Of a stretch of 64,000 nt of DNA, positions 13,177 through 25,749 are shown piece after piece; within the stretch, counting starts at the first letter, position 1, and the number at the start of each line of letters is the position of its first letter. A model generated the notes under the pieces. The model was given only the letters and a program-made list of their open reading frames with translations. It did not search any database and was not told the origin of the DNA. The stretch covers positions 13,287,288-13,351,287 of the forward strand of contig OZ038321.1 of assembly GCA_964035795.1 (NCBI GenBank), written 5' to 3'. A program made the translations under genes and the position numbers. The stretch comes from Pterobdella sp. o SKG-2022. Its lineage: Eukaryota; Annelida; Clitellata; Hirudinida; Piscicolidae.

Positions 13177-16100
13177 CAAGAACGATGTATGTAAAAACAT
13201 GTAAAATCACAATGACTTGAACAATTCACAAAGAACATATTTATCCACTTTAATACGAAGCTATATATAAAAGCGTAGAATAAGTGAACAAAAAGATACA
13301 ATGAAAAAATAAAACAAAAGACATTAAAATACTTGATAAGGTAAATTTTCCGACGATTATGGGCCTATATAAGCAATTGTTAGATAATTATTGTTCCTTA
13401 TAACTTTTGCTATGCCGTCTTTACGGCGGTTTTGTTTTATATGCCCGATAATATCATCTATGAATGTCTTTTTATAGGTTAAAAATGTACTTGATTAAGT
13501 ATCTGTTATTTATTTACACGAATGTTTTCTGCTTAAGAATTCTCTAAGTTTTCTAGTAGTGAAGCACCTCAAATATGTGAAGCTGTTTGAATGCTTAATG
13601 AATATGTTACTATAACAATTGGGTTCCAATCAATCCTTATTGATTAATAAATTGATATACTCACACGTATAAAAGGAGTCTTTTTTTCGGAAACGATTGT
13701 TAATCCATCCATTGATTTCATGTGATCAGCCAAATGATTAATTCTCTTACAATTGTTCCAATATTTGTGTTTGTTGTTTTCTTTAAAATTGAATGAATGA
13801 TGTATTTGTAATAACTATTTCTTCAGTGTTGATAATCCTCTATTGGTTCACGTAAGATAACATGAATGTAACCGATAGTGTAACAACAATCGGCACAGAA
13901 TGAAATGAAAAATGACGATGTACTATGCGTGTTTTGACGCACGTCGGTGCACGGATGTTAAAAAATAATTTTTGTAGCGCTTAAAAACATGATAACAATC
14001 CCAACATGAATAAGGCAGTTTTACCGTGCACACAGGCAAGCTATAGTTATAGTTGATGCTGTATAACCGCCTTACATATGCTAATATAGCTACATAGACT
14101 AATATATATATATATACCAATATATGTATTGATGCCATTTGTGTTATAGTGAAGTTTTTTTCTGCTCGATAAAACCCTTAAATGATCCTCTTCTTACGCG
14201 AGCAATAGATTTGTAGGCGACACACTATTTAAGAGTTGAAAGAAGAAATATCCAAAAACAATAAACGACCTAAATCTACACATATACACGCACAAGGAAA
14301 GATATTAGAAATTACATCTATATACAAAAAATGGCTTATATAAAAGCATGCTTTATACAAAGAGAAATTCATATGAACGATGTATGTATAGAAATAGACT
14401 GCAATAGAAGCGTTGATATTGATAGAACATATTAAATGCACTACAGCTTGCTGCTTAACATATTTTATGCTATTTTAAAAGCACTAAATAGCATTCTAAT
14501 CATCCAATCTATCTTCTTTGACTTCTTTTTCCTTAGTCGTTTGTAGGGGGAATGGCGCAAAAAGTAGCAATGGATGAATGGGTACACGGGTTTCTTTTAA
14601 AATCTATTCGATAGACCTCTTTGTGTAGCGTCTTGCCTTCGTATAGCTAGCTATAGCTATATTCCTTGTTTTATATGATATATTAAAGCTTGTGTTATTC
14701 TTATGATTTTTGTGAGAAAAATTATATTATAAATTAACATAAGGCCATTATATTATTTCAATCTCCAATATAAATGGGATTTCAAAGATACTTAAATGTT
14801 AATTCGATTAAACGCGACTAATGCATCGAATCAAGCGAGAAAAAGCGAGTAGCGATTGATAAAGTGGTTAAAACGCCAAAATATAATGCATTCAACCATG
14901 TGTTCACTAGGAAGACGTGTGTGTAAAAGTTTTCAACGAAGAACCGACCAATTTAAACATTTCACATGGTGATCTTCTGTAATGTAACCTTTTAATTTGA
15001 GTTTATTCTATAAATTTTACCAAGATTTTGCGATGAATAAAAGTGATTAGACAATAATTACCAGAGTAATAAACTTGTCTTTCTCATACTTTATAACGAC
15101 TGAAAAAAGAATACTTATATTATAAAATTTTATTTATGAGTTTTCACGCATCGGAACATAATATTGTTTTATCGACATCTATTTTTCATTTTGAGCAGTA
15201 ATTTATTCTCAAATAACATGCATTGAGTTTATACCTTATGGGAATTTGATTAATTTTTTCCATAATATAAATTTGATGTTGTGCAAATTTCAATTCAAAC
15301 ATATATTTAATGTTTATGAGTGCTTATTAGACATTTATATTATTTACATAAGTTTTAAACTATCAATATTTGATTATTCAAAAACTTCTTAACAATGACG
15401 AAAAAATCCAAAACTTGTTGAATTCTTAAGAGAACGAGAACAATAAAAAAAAATACAAATTGCGAAAGGTGTTCTGACTGCACCCATACGGTCCCACTTT
15501 GAATCAAGGACTCTGTATATTACACCTATACCCATTATAATTCAATATGCATCAAAAAATAAAATTAAGAAATAAATAATGGTTTATCCTGATTTATAAA
15601 AAAGAAAAAAGCAGTGATGGAAATATTTAAAGGTGGGTACAGGCAGACAACGAACCAGACGGAAAAATACAGATAAAGATGCATAGAACTATCATTCATT
15701 CACAATCGAATTAGCTTCATCGCTATTCTCAACACACACATAAACACAAGGTTCCACGTACAAAACATACTTTCACGGACAAAAACTTTTTATGTGCTTC
15801 AAATATTTCAAATTCACATGAGCCACGTGGGCGCCTAACATCAACATATCATATGCCTTTCATCACTGTTTTCATTGCTTCGTATCCATATCAATACTTG
15901 TGTTTTTTTGCATCAACGTCATCTCATACATACAGCAATATATAAGTACAATCAAACGCGGAAAGGTATTATGCAGCATAAAGGCACAATGGAAAGGCAT
16001 GGGCCTTTAAATTCGGGACTTAAAATAAGCACCATGTCAGCCGCCTTTATAAAGGATTTCAAGCAATTATTTTAACACTGAATAAACTTTTCAAGCTATA

Positions 16101-17133
16101 AGATAACCACTTTTATATGCCCATGTGTTTCGTACGCATATAGGTATATACTTGCGTTTTGATATCATCAAAATTAGATTAATTTATGTAATTGCAAAAT
16201 AGAAAATTGTATGATTATTTATGGAAGCAGAACGAATTGCTTCAAATTTAGCTTCATTTCAAATAATATATAGCACAAATCTTAGTTTAAATCTAATTAC
16301 CAAACATGGTGTTATTGAATAAATTTTAAACTGACTTTACAAATTATTAATGAAATAATCTAATACTAATGACATCACAATTATTCTCAACGTACGTGAC
16401 ATTTGATGGCTGTTTTCTGCATAAGTATGTGGGATTTTAATTTTATTTATGTAAGTACATAAAGGTTCTAGGTAATATGTATAATTTAAATGTAAAACTT
16501 ATATTATTCTGTTTATTGTTTGGATGTGTGTATAGATGTTTCAATATTGCTATTTTTCTGTCTGAGTTTCTTTATATTATACCCATCAATAAATTCAATA
16601 AATGTATTTAGCAAAATAAGATCAAAATGGTTATGATCATGGCTTACAAATGCTTTTATTCTTCAGAGACATAATGTACCCTTTTCTTGTTAATTGTTTT
16701 TATTAAGAAATCAATATTCATTAAAACATAATGAAGTATTATTTAGGACCAAAACTTAATCAGACAGGTATATGTGGTATGTTTCATATTAAATTATACC
16801 TTCAACTCTCATATTTATTTCATATTTTATTTAACTAGTATTAATTCATATTAGCATATCATTATCATTCTGTCATGATATGTCATTCATAAGCATTTAC
16901 TGCTCACAAGTATCATAATATTAAACACCACCAACCCTCCTTCGTTTGAAATATATTTATCAAACATTTACATTGGGCCAAACATTCTATATCCATCTAG
17001 AAAAATTTTTATGAATAATTATTTAAAGTATTTATGGAACAATTCAAAAAATATTTAGAAAAATAAGATTAAATATAGAAGCAGTGAATTTCATGAATAT
17101 TATATTGAAAATAAATTATAAACGATTTAATAA

Positions 17134-17201
17134 ACACACACATCCAAACATACACACGCACACACACATATACACACACAAACAGAAAGACACACACACT
17201 C
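17134..17201. repeat. CA-rich microsatellite
   Basis: Interrupted CA repeats (ACACACAC with TCCAAA, TATA and GAAAG interruptions). It yields a His/Thr-rich spurious open frame at 17084-17311. Confidence 0.85.
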
Positions 17202-17577
17202 TTTCAGATTTCCCCACAGCTGTTTGCCTGGTTCAACGTCATAAGTGTACATCACGGACATTAAAATCACGCACAGAAGCTTGCACACATATATTCAATA
17301 GAAGCGCTTAGTTGTACATAACATATAAACACGCACAACGCAAACACTATTTGAAATATGGTTTTAACATTGATGGAACGTATAAAATAAAAACAAAAAA
17401 TTTGGTCATAACAGGTATTAGGCATCCATAATTTGGCATGCATTTATTGTAATATTTGGAAGGTTATAATTTACATTTATCTCAATAGATGCGTACACTT
17501 TTCAACACATTAAACTCAAACAAAAAGTTACATTGAAATATACTTAAAAAACACGTTTTCAAATAACATAGATATTC

Positions 17578-17644
17578 ACGCACAAACTTACAAACACACA
17601 TACACATAATCACCACACCATACACATTCCCACACACAAGCATA
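17578..17644. repeat. Second CA-rich microsatellite
   Basis: Degenerate (CA)n sequence about 400 bp from the first one, with CACACATACACAT and CACACACAAG segments. Confidence 0.7.
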
Positions 17645-18416
17645 TAAAGATAAACAAACAAATTGAATCATATATGGCGAATAAGACATTAGAATTGACG
17701 ATAATAAGAATCTTTACTTTTTGCAGTGCTTGCACTATAAAAGACACTTTTCTATGCTTTGACCAACTTTATTTTCGCTTCTACCTTCTTTTTGTTCATT
17801 ACAGTCGAGTTTCTTGAGTTAATTTGAGTTGATTTGATGATTTTTCAATATTTTTCAGTTGAATGTATTTAAATATTCATAAATATTGTCAACTTGAAAA
17901 ATAATGAACATCGAAAGCCATAATATACCGTGTTATATACGCACAAAGAAATAATTGAAGAAACACCTACAATACAAAATACATGAATAAAAACAAGAAA
18001 ATAAAGATTTTACAATATGATGGAAACTTAAACACGACACTTCTATCTGTCGGTTCGATGCTTCATATTAAAACCTTCATTATTTATTTCAAACTAACTC
18101 AATTCTTCTTATAGTGCCTTTTAATTTTTCATGAAGGAGACTTAAGAGGTCACAAAACTGTACTGCCTCCAACATTGCTTCACTATATTTTTTTACGAAT
18201 GAATTTTCCATTATTCGCTAGGATTTGAGTTGAGTTTTAAGGAAATTGAAAAATCAAAACTTGCAATTGAATAGTGTTTGTCAAAATATAACAATGATAA
18301 AAATGAAGCAACTCTTTTTATTGTTTTATCTTTTAATAAAAATAGCCAAAAAACTGAAAAACAAATTTTGTGGACAATATAACTAAATAAAAATAAACGT
18401 GATATGTTCAAATCAT

Positions 18417-18422
18417 TTATTT
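18417..18422 (-). promoter_or_regulatory. Possible polyadenylation signal for KATNAL2
   Basis: TTTATT on the plus strand (AATAAA on the minus) about 300 bp past the KATNAL2 stop. Other AT-rich matches exist nearby, so the assignment is weak. Confidence 0.3.
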
Positions 18423-18722
18423 AACTTATTTAACATATTTTAGGATGAAATTTCAAAACACGTTCTATTTAAAATATTTAAAAGTTCATCTAAGAATTCA
18501 AATGGCAAGATACTTTGTGGATTATTAGAAAGCACAATCAAAATATTTGTTCGAATAATGAAAAGGTTCACAAAGTTTAAAGTAAAAATCTTAAAGGAAT
18601 TAAAGGTTATATATTTACATGCTTATTCATAAAACTCTGAACCACTGGTTACCAGTTTAAAAATTCTGTTTTTGGTGAAAATAAAATATATTTCAAGATG
18701 CAGGATTAAAAGAATTTTGAGC

Positions 18723-20276
18723 TCAACCAGATTCAAAATCCTTTTGCCATCTCAAATACTTTTCTACTATATTTTTCGTTGATGGCTTGATTTTTTCTAA
18801 AGCCCACAAAACATCTTCAGTCTTGACACTATCTAAAGAGATTTTTGATGGCAGTTCATTAACATTACCTTCTAAAACTTCAAACACCTTTCTCAAAGGC
18901 CGCATAGCTGCTTCTTTGCACACCACGTGGACGTCAGAGCCTGAATAGCCTTCAGTTGCACGCGACAACGCTTCATAGTCTAGTGAAGAGCGTAACTCAA
19001 TTCCAGAAGTCCCCGAACAGATAACAGAAGGCAAATAATGCTGCAACATTCTTTCACGGGCCTGAAAACTGGGTAGGCCTACGTAGACTCTCTTTTCGAG
19101 TCTTCTCAACAAAGCTGGATCCAACTCCCAGGGAAGGTTTGATGCGGCTAATAAAAATACTAAATCTTCGGTTTTTGATAAACCATCCATCTGCACCAGC
19201 AGTTCAGTCTTCATTCTTCTGCTACCCTCATGTTCTGAACCCCCAAATCCTCTTTGTCCCATTAAAGCATCGATCTCATCCAGAAAAATAGTAGAAGGAG
19301 CATGGAACCTTGCTAGCTCAAACAACACTCTCACCAGCTTTTCCGAATCTCCTCTCCATTTACTGACAATGCTAGATGCTGAAATATTAAAAAATGTTGT
19401 TTGACACTCGGTGGCTACTGCCTTAGCAAGCAGTGTCTTGCCTGTACCTGGAGGCCCGTACAACAAAAGTCCTTTCCACGGTGATAAAATACCTTTGAAA
19501 AATTGCGGAAATTTAATTGGATATACAACTGATTCTTTCACAATTGACTTGGCGTTGTCGAGACCGATGATGTCGGTCCATTTAACATCTGGGTTTTTGG
19601 AGAAGATATCTCTAGAGATCACTTGAGCCAGCTCTTTCCATTCGACAGTGTACCCTTCGAAGCCGCCTAGAGGCTTCAACAACTTGTCTTCCTCCCAATT
19701 ATCAGATATTTTTGCACCATTATTTTGATTCAATGGCTTTTTCTGAAACTTATTCTCTGCGTTAGTTTTGACCGATTGACCAATGATGGGCATTAATATT
19801 TCTGTATCTGTTGCTTCTATTGTTTCACTTGGAATTTCTTTTTTTGATATGCCATTAGAAGTTGTTACTTTGTTGTTTGGAGATGATATTTTTGGTAAAA
19901 TACTGTTTTTATCATTGCCCGCATTGGGCAGAGTTCTGAACTTCTTCAATGGACATGATCTTCTTTCATTACGAATATTTGAAGTGATTTGCGACTTTTT
20001 GATAATATTCGGGTATTTGTTAAATTTCACAAAGTAATAAGCTTCAAAATCCATAAGTATTGTTTCAAGACAAATGTTGTCACACACTTGGTACTTACCT
20101 AGATCTATATTGGTCTCCCTTTCCAAGGCATGAGCCGCTTCAACAAACCCTTCTTCTTGCAGGTATTGAATCACTAATAACAAAATGGTTTTTCTTCTTT
20201 GCACACTTTTTTGGTCATCTGTTTCCTTTAACAACGATGCAGCTCTTATATTTTTATAGTTCATTACTTCGGCCAT
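18723..20276 (-). CDS. Katanin p60 ATPase-containing subunit A-like 2 (KATNAL2), single exon
   Basis: Full-length 517-residue AAA+ microtubule-severing ATPase of the katanin/spastin/Vps4 (meiotic) clade. Family members act on cytoplasmic, axonemal and centriolar microtubules. Domains: a LisH-like N-terminus (residues about 28-60) followed by CDNICLETILMDFEAYYFVK, which is highly diagnostic of KATNAL2; a low-complexity linker (about 95-200); the AAA+ core with Walker A GPPGTGKT (about 274), pore loop SKWRGDSEKL, Walker B IFLDEIDAL, and the arginine-finger segment DPALLRRLEKRVYVGLP; and a C-terminal Vps4-type helix region. All catalytic motifs are intact. The human protein is 538 residues, so length is normal. 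The start is the first ATG of the frame, just before the conserved N-terminus. Unlike its neighbours it has no intron, which suggests retroposition or complete intron loss. An in-frame G|GTAAGT-like string sits inside codons for LGKYQ but conserved residues continue through it. Confidence 0.95.
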   Translation of the reverse strand: MAEVMNYKNIRAASLLKETDDQKSVQRRKTILLLVIQYLQEEGFVEAAHALERETNIDLGKYQVCDNICLETILMDFEAYYFVKFNKYPNIIKKSQITSNIRNERRSCPLKKFRTLPNAGNDKNSILPKISSPNNKVTTSNGISKKEIPSETIEATDTEILMPIIGQSVKTNAENKFQKKPLNQNNGAKISDNWEEDKLLKPLGGFEGYTVEWKELAQVISRDIFSKNPDVKWTDIIGLDNAKSIVKESVVYPIKFPQFFKGILSPWKGLLLYGPPGTGKTLLAKAVATECQTTFFNISASSIVSKWRGDSEKLVRVLFELARFHAPSTIFLDEIDALMGQRGFGGSEHEGSRRMKTELLVQMDGLSKTEDLVFLLAASNLPWELDPALLRRLEKRVYVGLPSFQARERMLQHYLPSVICSGTSGIELRSSLDYEALSRATEGYSGSDVHVVCKEAAMRPLRKVFEVLEGNVNELPSKISLDSVKTEDVLWALEKIKPSTKNIVEKYLRWQKDFESG

Positions 20277-20982
20277 ATTTTCTCAATACAAATTTTTATC
20301 TTCAACACTACTAATTAATTTTAACTAATTCAAATAGATATTAAATACTTCTTCAAATAAATTTTATTCAATTTTTTTTCTTATAATTTCTATTTTTGCC
20401 ATTATCGCTAGTGTTTATAAAATAAGTTTGTAACTAAGTGGCATGAAAAGTAAATTAGATTAAAAACACTATCATTTTTAAAATACTAAACTAAATTTTA
20501 ATTATATGAACTTGATTTAAATTTTATATTTGCAATTAACTTAGATTTGTAATAAACATAAAAAATGGAGGCAAAGACTTATAAAAATGTTTTCAAATAC
20601 AAGTATGATTATTTCCAAGCCAAAATAATAAATGGAAAACGTTGATAATTGAATCTTTTTACTTTATCAAAAACGCACAAAGATTTTCCTCAACAGTGTA
20701 ACATTTTCAAAAACTAAAGATCAAAAGACAGTGTCAACAGAAAGTTTCTGTAGCTAACACTGAAATCCTATGGAATTCTCCAAAACTTTGTTCAATAATG
20801 CTTTTTTTCCAAAAGCCACAATAAAATGAACATAATTTTAGAACACTAGTTAGTTTATTAAAATACGAAGCTTTTCGTTATCAACGTAAAATTTTCAAAT
20901 AAGAGAAACCGTTTTATTAAATAAAACGGTCACATCTTATTTTTTCACATTTCTGGAGCATTTGACACAGTTTTGAGAAAAA
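20277..20982. other. Upstream flank of KATNAL2, no gene recognised
   Basis: AT-rich sequence that should contain the KATNAL2 promoter. The only structured element noticed is the perfect short palindrome at 20908-20930. Confidence 0.45.
20908..20930. repeat. Perfect 11+1+11 inverted repeat
   Basis: ACCGTTTTATT, one central A, then AATAAAACGGT. It lies about 630 bp upstream of the KATNAL2 start codon. It may be a chance hairpin, a protein-binding palindrome or part of a small repeat. Confidence 0.6.
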
Positions 20983-21292
20983 AAATGCCTCAATAACCTC
21001 GAAGATTACCTAGACGATAAAGTAATTCGAATGGTGCGTTACCAAATGGCTTCCGCTACGCCGTGTAGAAAGTTTGTTGACAGCTATTGGAGAACTAAAA
21101 ACCAACATTAGTTCACCTCAAGAAAATTGTTTTTCGCCAAAACTTTTTATAATTTATTCATCAGAATCGACCAAAAAAATTAAAGCCTACATCTTAAATC
21201 ATTTTTATTGTACCAATAATCTAAATGCTATAATATATGATGACGAACAACATTTTCATTTAAGAGATGAACGAGCAATAGAAAATATATAA
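20983..21292 (+). pseudogene. Possible decayed or exonic fragment with a SEFIR-like start (uncertain)
   Basis: Two overlapping open segments lie in different frames: about 42 codons (20987-21112, containing RYQMASATPCRKFVDSYW) and about 72 codons (21074-21292). The second contains SPKLFIIYSSES followed by an alternating helix/strand-like stretch and AIIYDDEQ. The KLFIIYS pattern resembles the first strand of SEFIR/TIR-type signalling domains (IL-17 receptor family). The frame change suggests a pseudogene or an unresolved intron. This is a resemblance by eye only. Confidence 0.2.
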
Positions 21293-21978
21293 AACATTGT
21301 TTCTAAATTTTACTCAAATTTCTTTTTGAAGATAAATCACTCAAAAGAGAAAGATTGAAACAAACATCACATTGCTTGAATTTTTCTGAGTTGTGATTTG
21401 TATACACTATCAAAACATTTCAAACTTATATTAGCTGCCTATTTTAAGACAAATAATCTCCAAAAACGCACCACTAACTTAGGTTTGTTTTAATATGCCC
21501 AACTTATACTATTTTATTTTTTTCGCAAATACCAGAAACATGCTCAGTTTATAGTCAGACAACACAGCTCTACCCAACCAGTTAGTGAGAGTTTGTTACA
21601 TAAACCTGCAATTGAAATGCACTTCCAATTTGTTACTCATATCTCTTTCATAACTCTTTGAAATGCTTGGTAAAAACTCACTTGTGCTAATATCTTAATA
21701 ACTCAAGCATTTCTGAAACAGACCACGTTAGTTGAATGCTATCAAACAACAGTTCGAATAATAATGCTATTACTGACTACCAAACTTTGAAAAAAAACTG
21801 GGACATTTCATGAAATAAAACTTCAGTTTGAATATTCAAAAATCAAAAAAATGATTTCAGATTTTAATAGCTAAAAAATAAACTTTGAAATTTGTTGAAA
21901 AAAGTTTTTAAATGTTTTATTGAGGTCCCTCGAAACTCTGGCAAGCAAAAACTTGTGCGAGGGAGTAAGGAAACAAAG

Positions 21979-22207
21979 GTTAATCTTTTGCTGTCCTTTG
22001 ATTGGCTGCTAAAATTTTGAATTATTTCGCAAATTTTGAGAAAAACAATTATTAAAGGTTAATTTTTTGTTTTTGTTTGATTGGTTGCTTCAAATTAAGA
22101 TTTTCCTTGCAAATTTTGAAAAGAATAATTATTTTAACTATTTTTTTTCTGATTTATACAAATTTTTAAATTTTCAGCAACCAATCACAACACAGCAAAA
22201 AGATTAA
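21979..22207. mobile_element. MITE-like element with about 40-bp inverted ends and an internal direct repeat
   Basis: The left arm (21979-22018, TTAATCTTTTGCTG...GATTGGCTGCTAAAATTTT) reappears inverted at 22168-22207 (AAATTTTCAGCAACCAATCACAACACAGCAAAAAGATTAA). A second direct copy of the left arm begins at 22057, giving a 79-bp tandem step. There is no coding capacity. The structure fits a small non-autonomous DNA transposon. Confidence 0.55.
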
Positions 22208-23874
22208 CGCTTCGTTCGATCAGAATCACCCAAAACTTGTGGCTCATAAAACTGAGATCAACTTAAAATTTGAAAAAAAAAAATAAAACCAGAAAAAATT
22301 CATTTTGAGAGTTTTTGTTGACTATATCTTTTCTACTAAGAACGCGGTACTTTGCAGTTCTTATAGCGGAGTTGAAAACCTCAAAATGAAAATTATTGAA
22401 ACTTTTATTTATTCAATTTTTGATATTTTTTTTAATTATTAAAAGTTAAAAACAAATTAAAAAAATTTTTTTCGATCTTTTTGAATATTCTGGATAATTT
22501 AATTTCGTATGTTTTCAAAAATTTTGTCATCAACTGAGCAACATATAAATATTATATTTAATAGTAAAAAAAACTGTGATTTGCTTATAATGCAAGTTAC
22601 AGATATGTAGTAAAAACTGAATTCAATACCACTACCCTCCCAATTAATTGATTATTTTGATTATTATTCTCAATATTAATTTCCTATATAAATAAATAAT
22701 TTTGAAGCTCTAATCAGTGAAGCTATTTTTAACCTGCCAAATTAAAAGGCGAATAAAACCACAAAGGTAATAAATAAAATACTAACAAACGGCTTAATGG
22801 TTGTATGTCACTATTGTTATGCTACAGAATATTACTTTATTATCATACTTATAAAGTTTAAGGCTTAGGAAGCCTATTTCTCTTTCTCTTCATATATAAA
22901 AATTAATTCACACACTTATATTCACTTCAATGTAGCGTAACCTACAAACTGCTGTATGAGTCCTAAATTTGTGTGCATAATTCGAGGAATTTAAACTTTT
23001 CATGAACAACTTTTTGATCCTTCAGAAAAATAAATAAAAAATCTGTCATTTTAAACATCACAAGAAAATCATTAGTTTTGAAAACAAATGCAAAAAACTC
23101 GTTTCAAAGGTTCGAGATTGCTATAAAACCACATTGTTGTTTGACATTATGAGTGTTAATAACTGACAGAATGAATTTTTTTTTATGAGCTCAAAACACC
23201 TTGATGGTATTGATAATATTAGCTTTTAATTACTCAATTGACGTTTCCTTTCAAGCAATAATTATTTTTTGTGTGCATATGTGGGTTTGTGCATGTACGC
23301 ATCAAAACTATCAAACTTTTTTTCATTTAAGTAAGTGGTAAGTCGACCATTTGATCGCAATTGATTGGTCCCACAAGGCGCTACTCTATGTGGACCATTA
23401 TAAAAGGTGAATGACTAAGTAAAAATTCAAACAGTGCAAACAAGGAATGAAATGAAAAGTGCAAGAGAAAACATAATAGTTAACCATAACAACCTTTTTA
23501 TAAATGGTAGTTTTATAAGTGCGTAATAATGAAACAATGAGCTTTAAAAATAAATGAATGAATAAATTGATATTTAGATCATTATATTCATAAAGTAGTT
23601 TATGTGGAAGTTATGATACAAAATATAGTAACAAAAAATTTTATGAGAATTATACCGGCAATGAACACGATTAAAAAGCTAATGTTAAAATGAATTGAGA
23701 AAATGAACATGTAATAAGCAAAGATGGAGTACTTTTGAACTAGTAAACAAATTTTTGTACAGTCCGTTGAGATTAGTTGGTCTGATTAATCTTTGAGTTG
23801 CTATGTTTCAGATAGAAATTTTTTGTCGATTTATATCATAACATATTATTTTTCAATGCAATGATCTTTGCCCT
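22208..23874. other. AT-rich region, no gene recognised
   Basis: No recognisable exon, RNA gene or transposon feature. Chance open frames are short and compositionally biased. Confidence 0.45.
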
Positions 23875-24665
23875 TCAGTTCATTCTCCCACCGCGTTCAC
23901 TCCAGTTTTCTCGATCTTTCATAATTCTCGATAGTTCATTAATACTTTCTGTTTCCGTATTTTTCATTAAAACATCTACAAATGTCATTTTTCTTCTTCC
24001 TCTGTTTCACTTTTCTTTGGTTGATTGCCAAAACACGAGTTTATGGGCGACTTCTTCAGGATGTCTGGAACAATGACCTGCTAGCCTCATTCTTCGTTTA
24101 ATTTTTGTAGTTATTTTGGGTAAATCTTGGTATAGGTTGGTGTTAGAGGTGTGGCTTCTCCATGAAATTTTCAAGACCATGCCTAACAGTTTTGTGTAGG
24201 TTTCATCTATTTGTTTTTCAAGGTTTTTGGTTGATGTCCAGGTTCCAGTTCCATAAAAAAGAACGAATTCCACCGTCACTAGATACAGTTTTATTTTTAC
24301 TTTTTTTGATATTTTTGAAGTCCATACATTTTTGAGCTCGTGACACGCGCACCAAGTTAATATTTTATTACTGCTACGTCCTTTTCTGTACTCTCCATCC
24401 ATGCGCCGAGATACTTGAAACTTGTAGCTATCTTCAGTTTATTTCCATCTTTTGCTTCACTACGATCGGTGCTTTTGGCTTGAAGACATGCATTTCCGTT
24501 TTCTTCGAGTTGTAGTGCAAGCCAATTTTTCCTGCTTCTTCTTTTTTTAACCTTGCAAGACCATTTTGTGCTTGATCCATTTTTTTAGAGATCATAGCAA
24601 TGTCATCGGCAAAGTCCAAGTCGGTTCTTGCAATTGCTAGATGTCTGCTACTTTTTCGCTTTGGC
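23875..24665 (-). mobile_element. 5'-truncated LINE, C-terminal half of reverse transcriptase ORF
   Basis: Minus-strand reading begins near 24665 with ARTDLDFADDIAMISKK (the FADD form of RT motif C). It continues through GLHYNSKKTEMHVF, FKYLGAWMDGE, ILTWCACHELKNVW, a YGTGTWT segment and AGHCSRHPEEVA, and stops naturally at 23875 after the FVDVL...ELSRIM segment. The order matches the C-terminal part of invertebrate LINE reverse transcriptases. Two lesions are visible: a one-base frameshift near 24440-24455, and a TGA at about 24007 where the family expects Trp, after which the frame stays open. The copy is fairly young but non-functional. Confidence 0.85.
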
Positions 24666-25749
24666 AGCTTGAACTAAAGCTCATCTTTTCTACCTTTGCG
24701 TTAATCACCAACACAATCTTTTTCCACTAAAATATTAACAAATGCATGTGGTATCATCCAAACCAAACACAAGGGCACACAATACATTTTATACTCGTTA
24801 ATCAACAGTTCAGAGCTTAAATATATGACATAAGAGCAACCCGAAAAACATACCACAACATTATCTCGAAAAATATCAATAAAAATCAATAAAAAAATTT
24901 TTCATAAAAATACATTTGAAGCCACAAAAAAGAAAATTTATGACTATGAAACAAAACCAAAAAAATTACAATCAGAACAAGTAAAAACATTTGAAGCAGT
25001 ATTAATACATAATATAGATACACAAAGTTTCAAACCCCTATTGAAAAAAAATGAAAAAGTTCAAAAGATAGTTTTTTTGTAGCAACCGAAACTTTACCCA
25101 AAAAAAGCAGTGGATTAATGAAAAAATCAAAAATTATTCTAAAGAAAAGTCGAAATACCATCTCAAAATGCAAAAACTAAAACAAAACGGTCAAACTATC
25201 TCTCAAGATCTTATTATTGCCTACAATACAAAATAAAAACCAAACAAGCTTGTAAAGAAGCTATAGATCATTGGTAGAAACAGAAGGCTAAAGAGGCAGA
25301 AAAAACAATTCGACTGTCCATGAAGTCCGCGGAGGTCCAATTTTGAAAATGCTCAAACTGGCGAGCTTATTTAAAACGAAAACTTCAACAATTTGAAAAG
25401 CGAAAGTGGTAAAAACTTATAAGTTCTCTAAAAGAAAAAATTATTAAGTGGAAAAACCATTTTGAAGCAGAAGCTAAACCACATGGCCCAATATATAACA
25501 AAAAATTTGAAATGCTTATACCTTCAACAACAAAAATGCATGACAAGAAAGCTGAAAAGTTGTCGGAGCCATTTTTTGAAGTCAAACTATTACATGCAGT
25601 AAAACAATAAATATTATAAACGGCCCTGAGTATAGATTCAATAAACTCAAATATGCTTCTAATTGGTGCGGCAGTAAGGACAAGCTGGCTCAAAGGGATC
25701 ATTGACTCTAGATGGGAAACAGAAATTATTTTAAGATTGGCAACGGCAA

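Larger units (their letters stand above)
12493..18722. other. Long intergenic region with simple repeats
   Basis: About 6.2 kb, strongly AT-rich. I see (GATA)n and CA-rich microsatellites, a short (TA)n run near 14100-14115 and many chance open frames of 60-90 codons with no family signature. Upstream exons or the promoter of ARID1 may lie near the left end but were not recognised. Confidence 0.45.

Noticed and set aside
12946..14441. Minus-strand open frames of 70-84 codons rich in Tyr, Leu and Ile
   Set aside because: They derive from GATA/TA-rich simple sequence and show no family pattern.
17084..17311. His/Thr-rich plus-strand open frame
   Set aside because: Translation of a CA-rich microsatellite.
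20080..20105. Intron donor (G|GTAAGT) inside KATNAL2
   Set aside because: Conserved residues (CDNICLETILM) continue directly through in frame, so the string is coding here.
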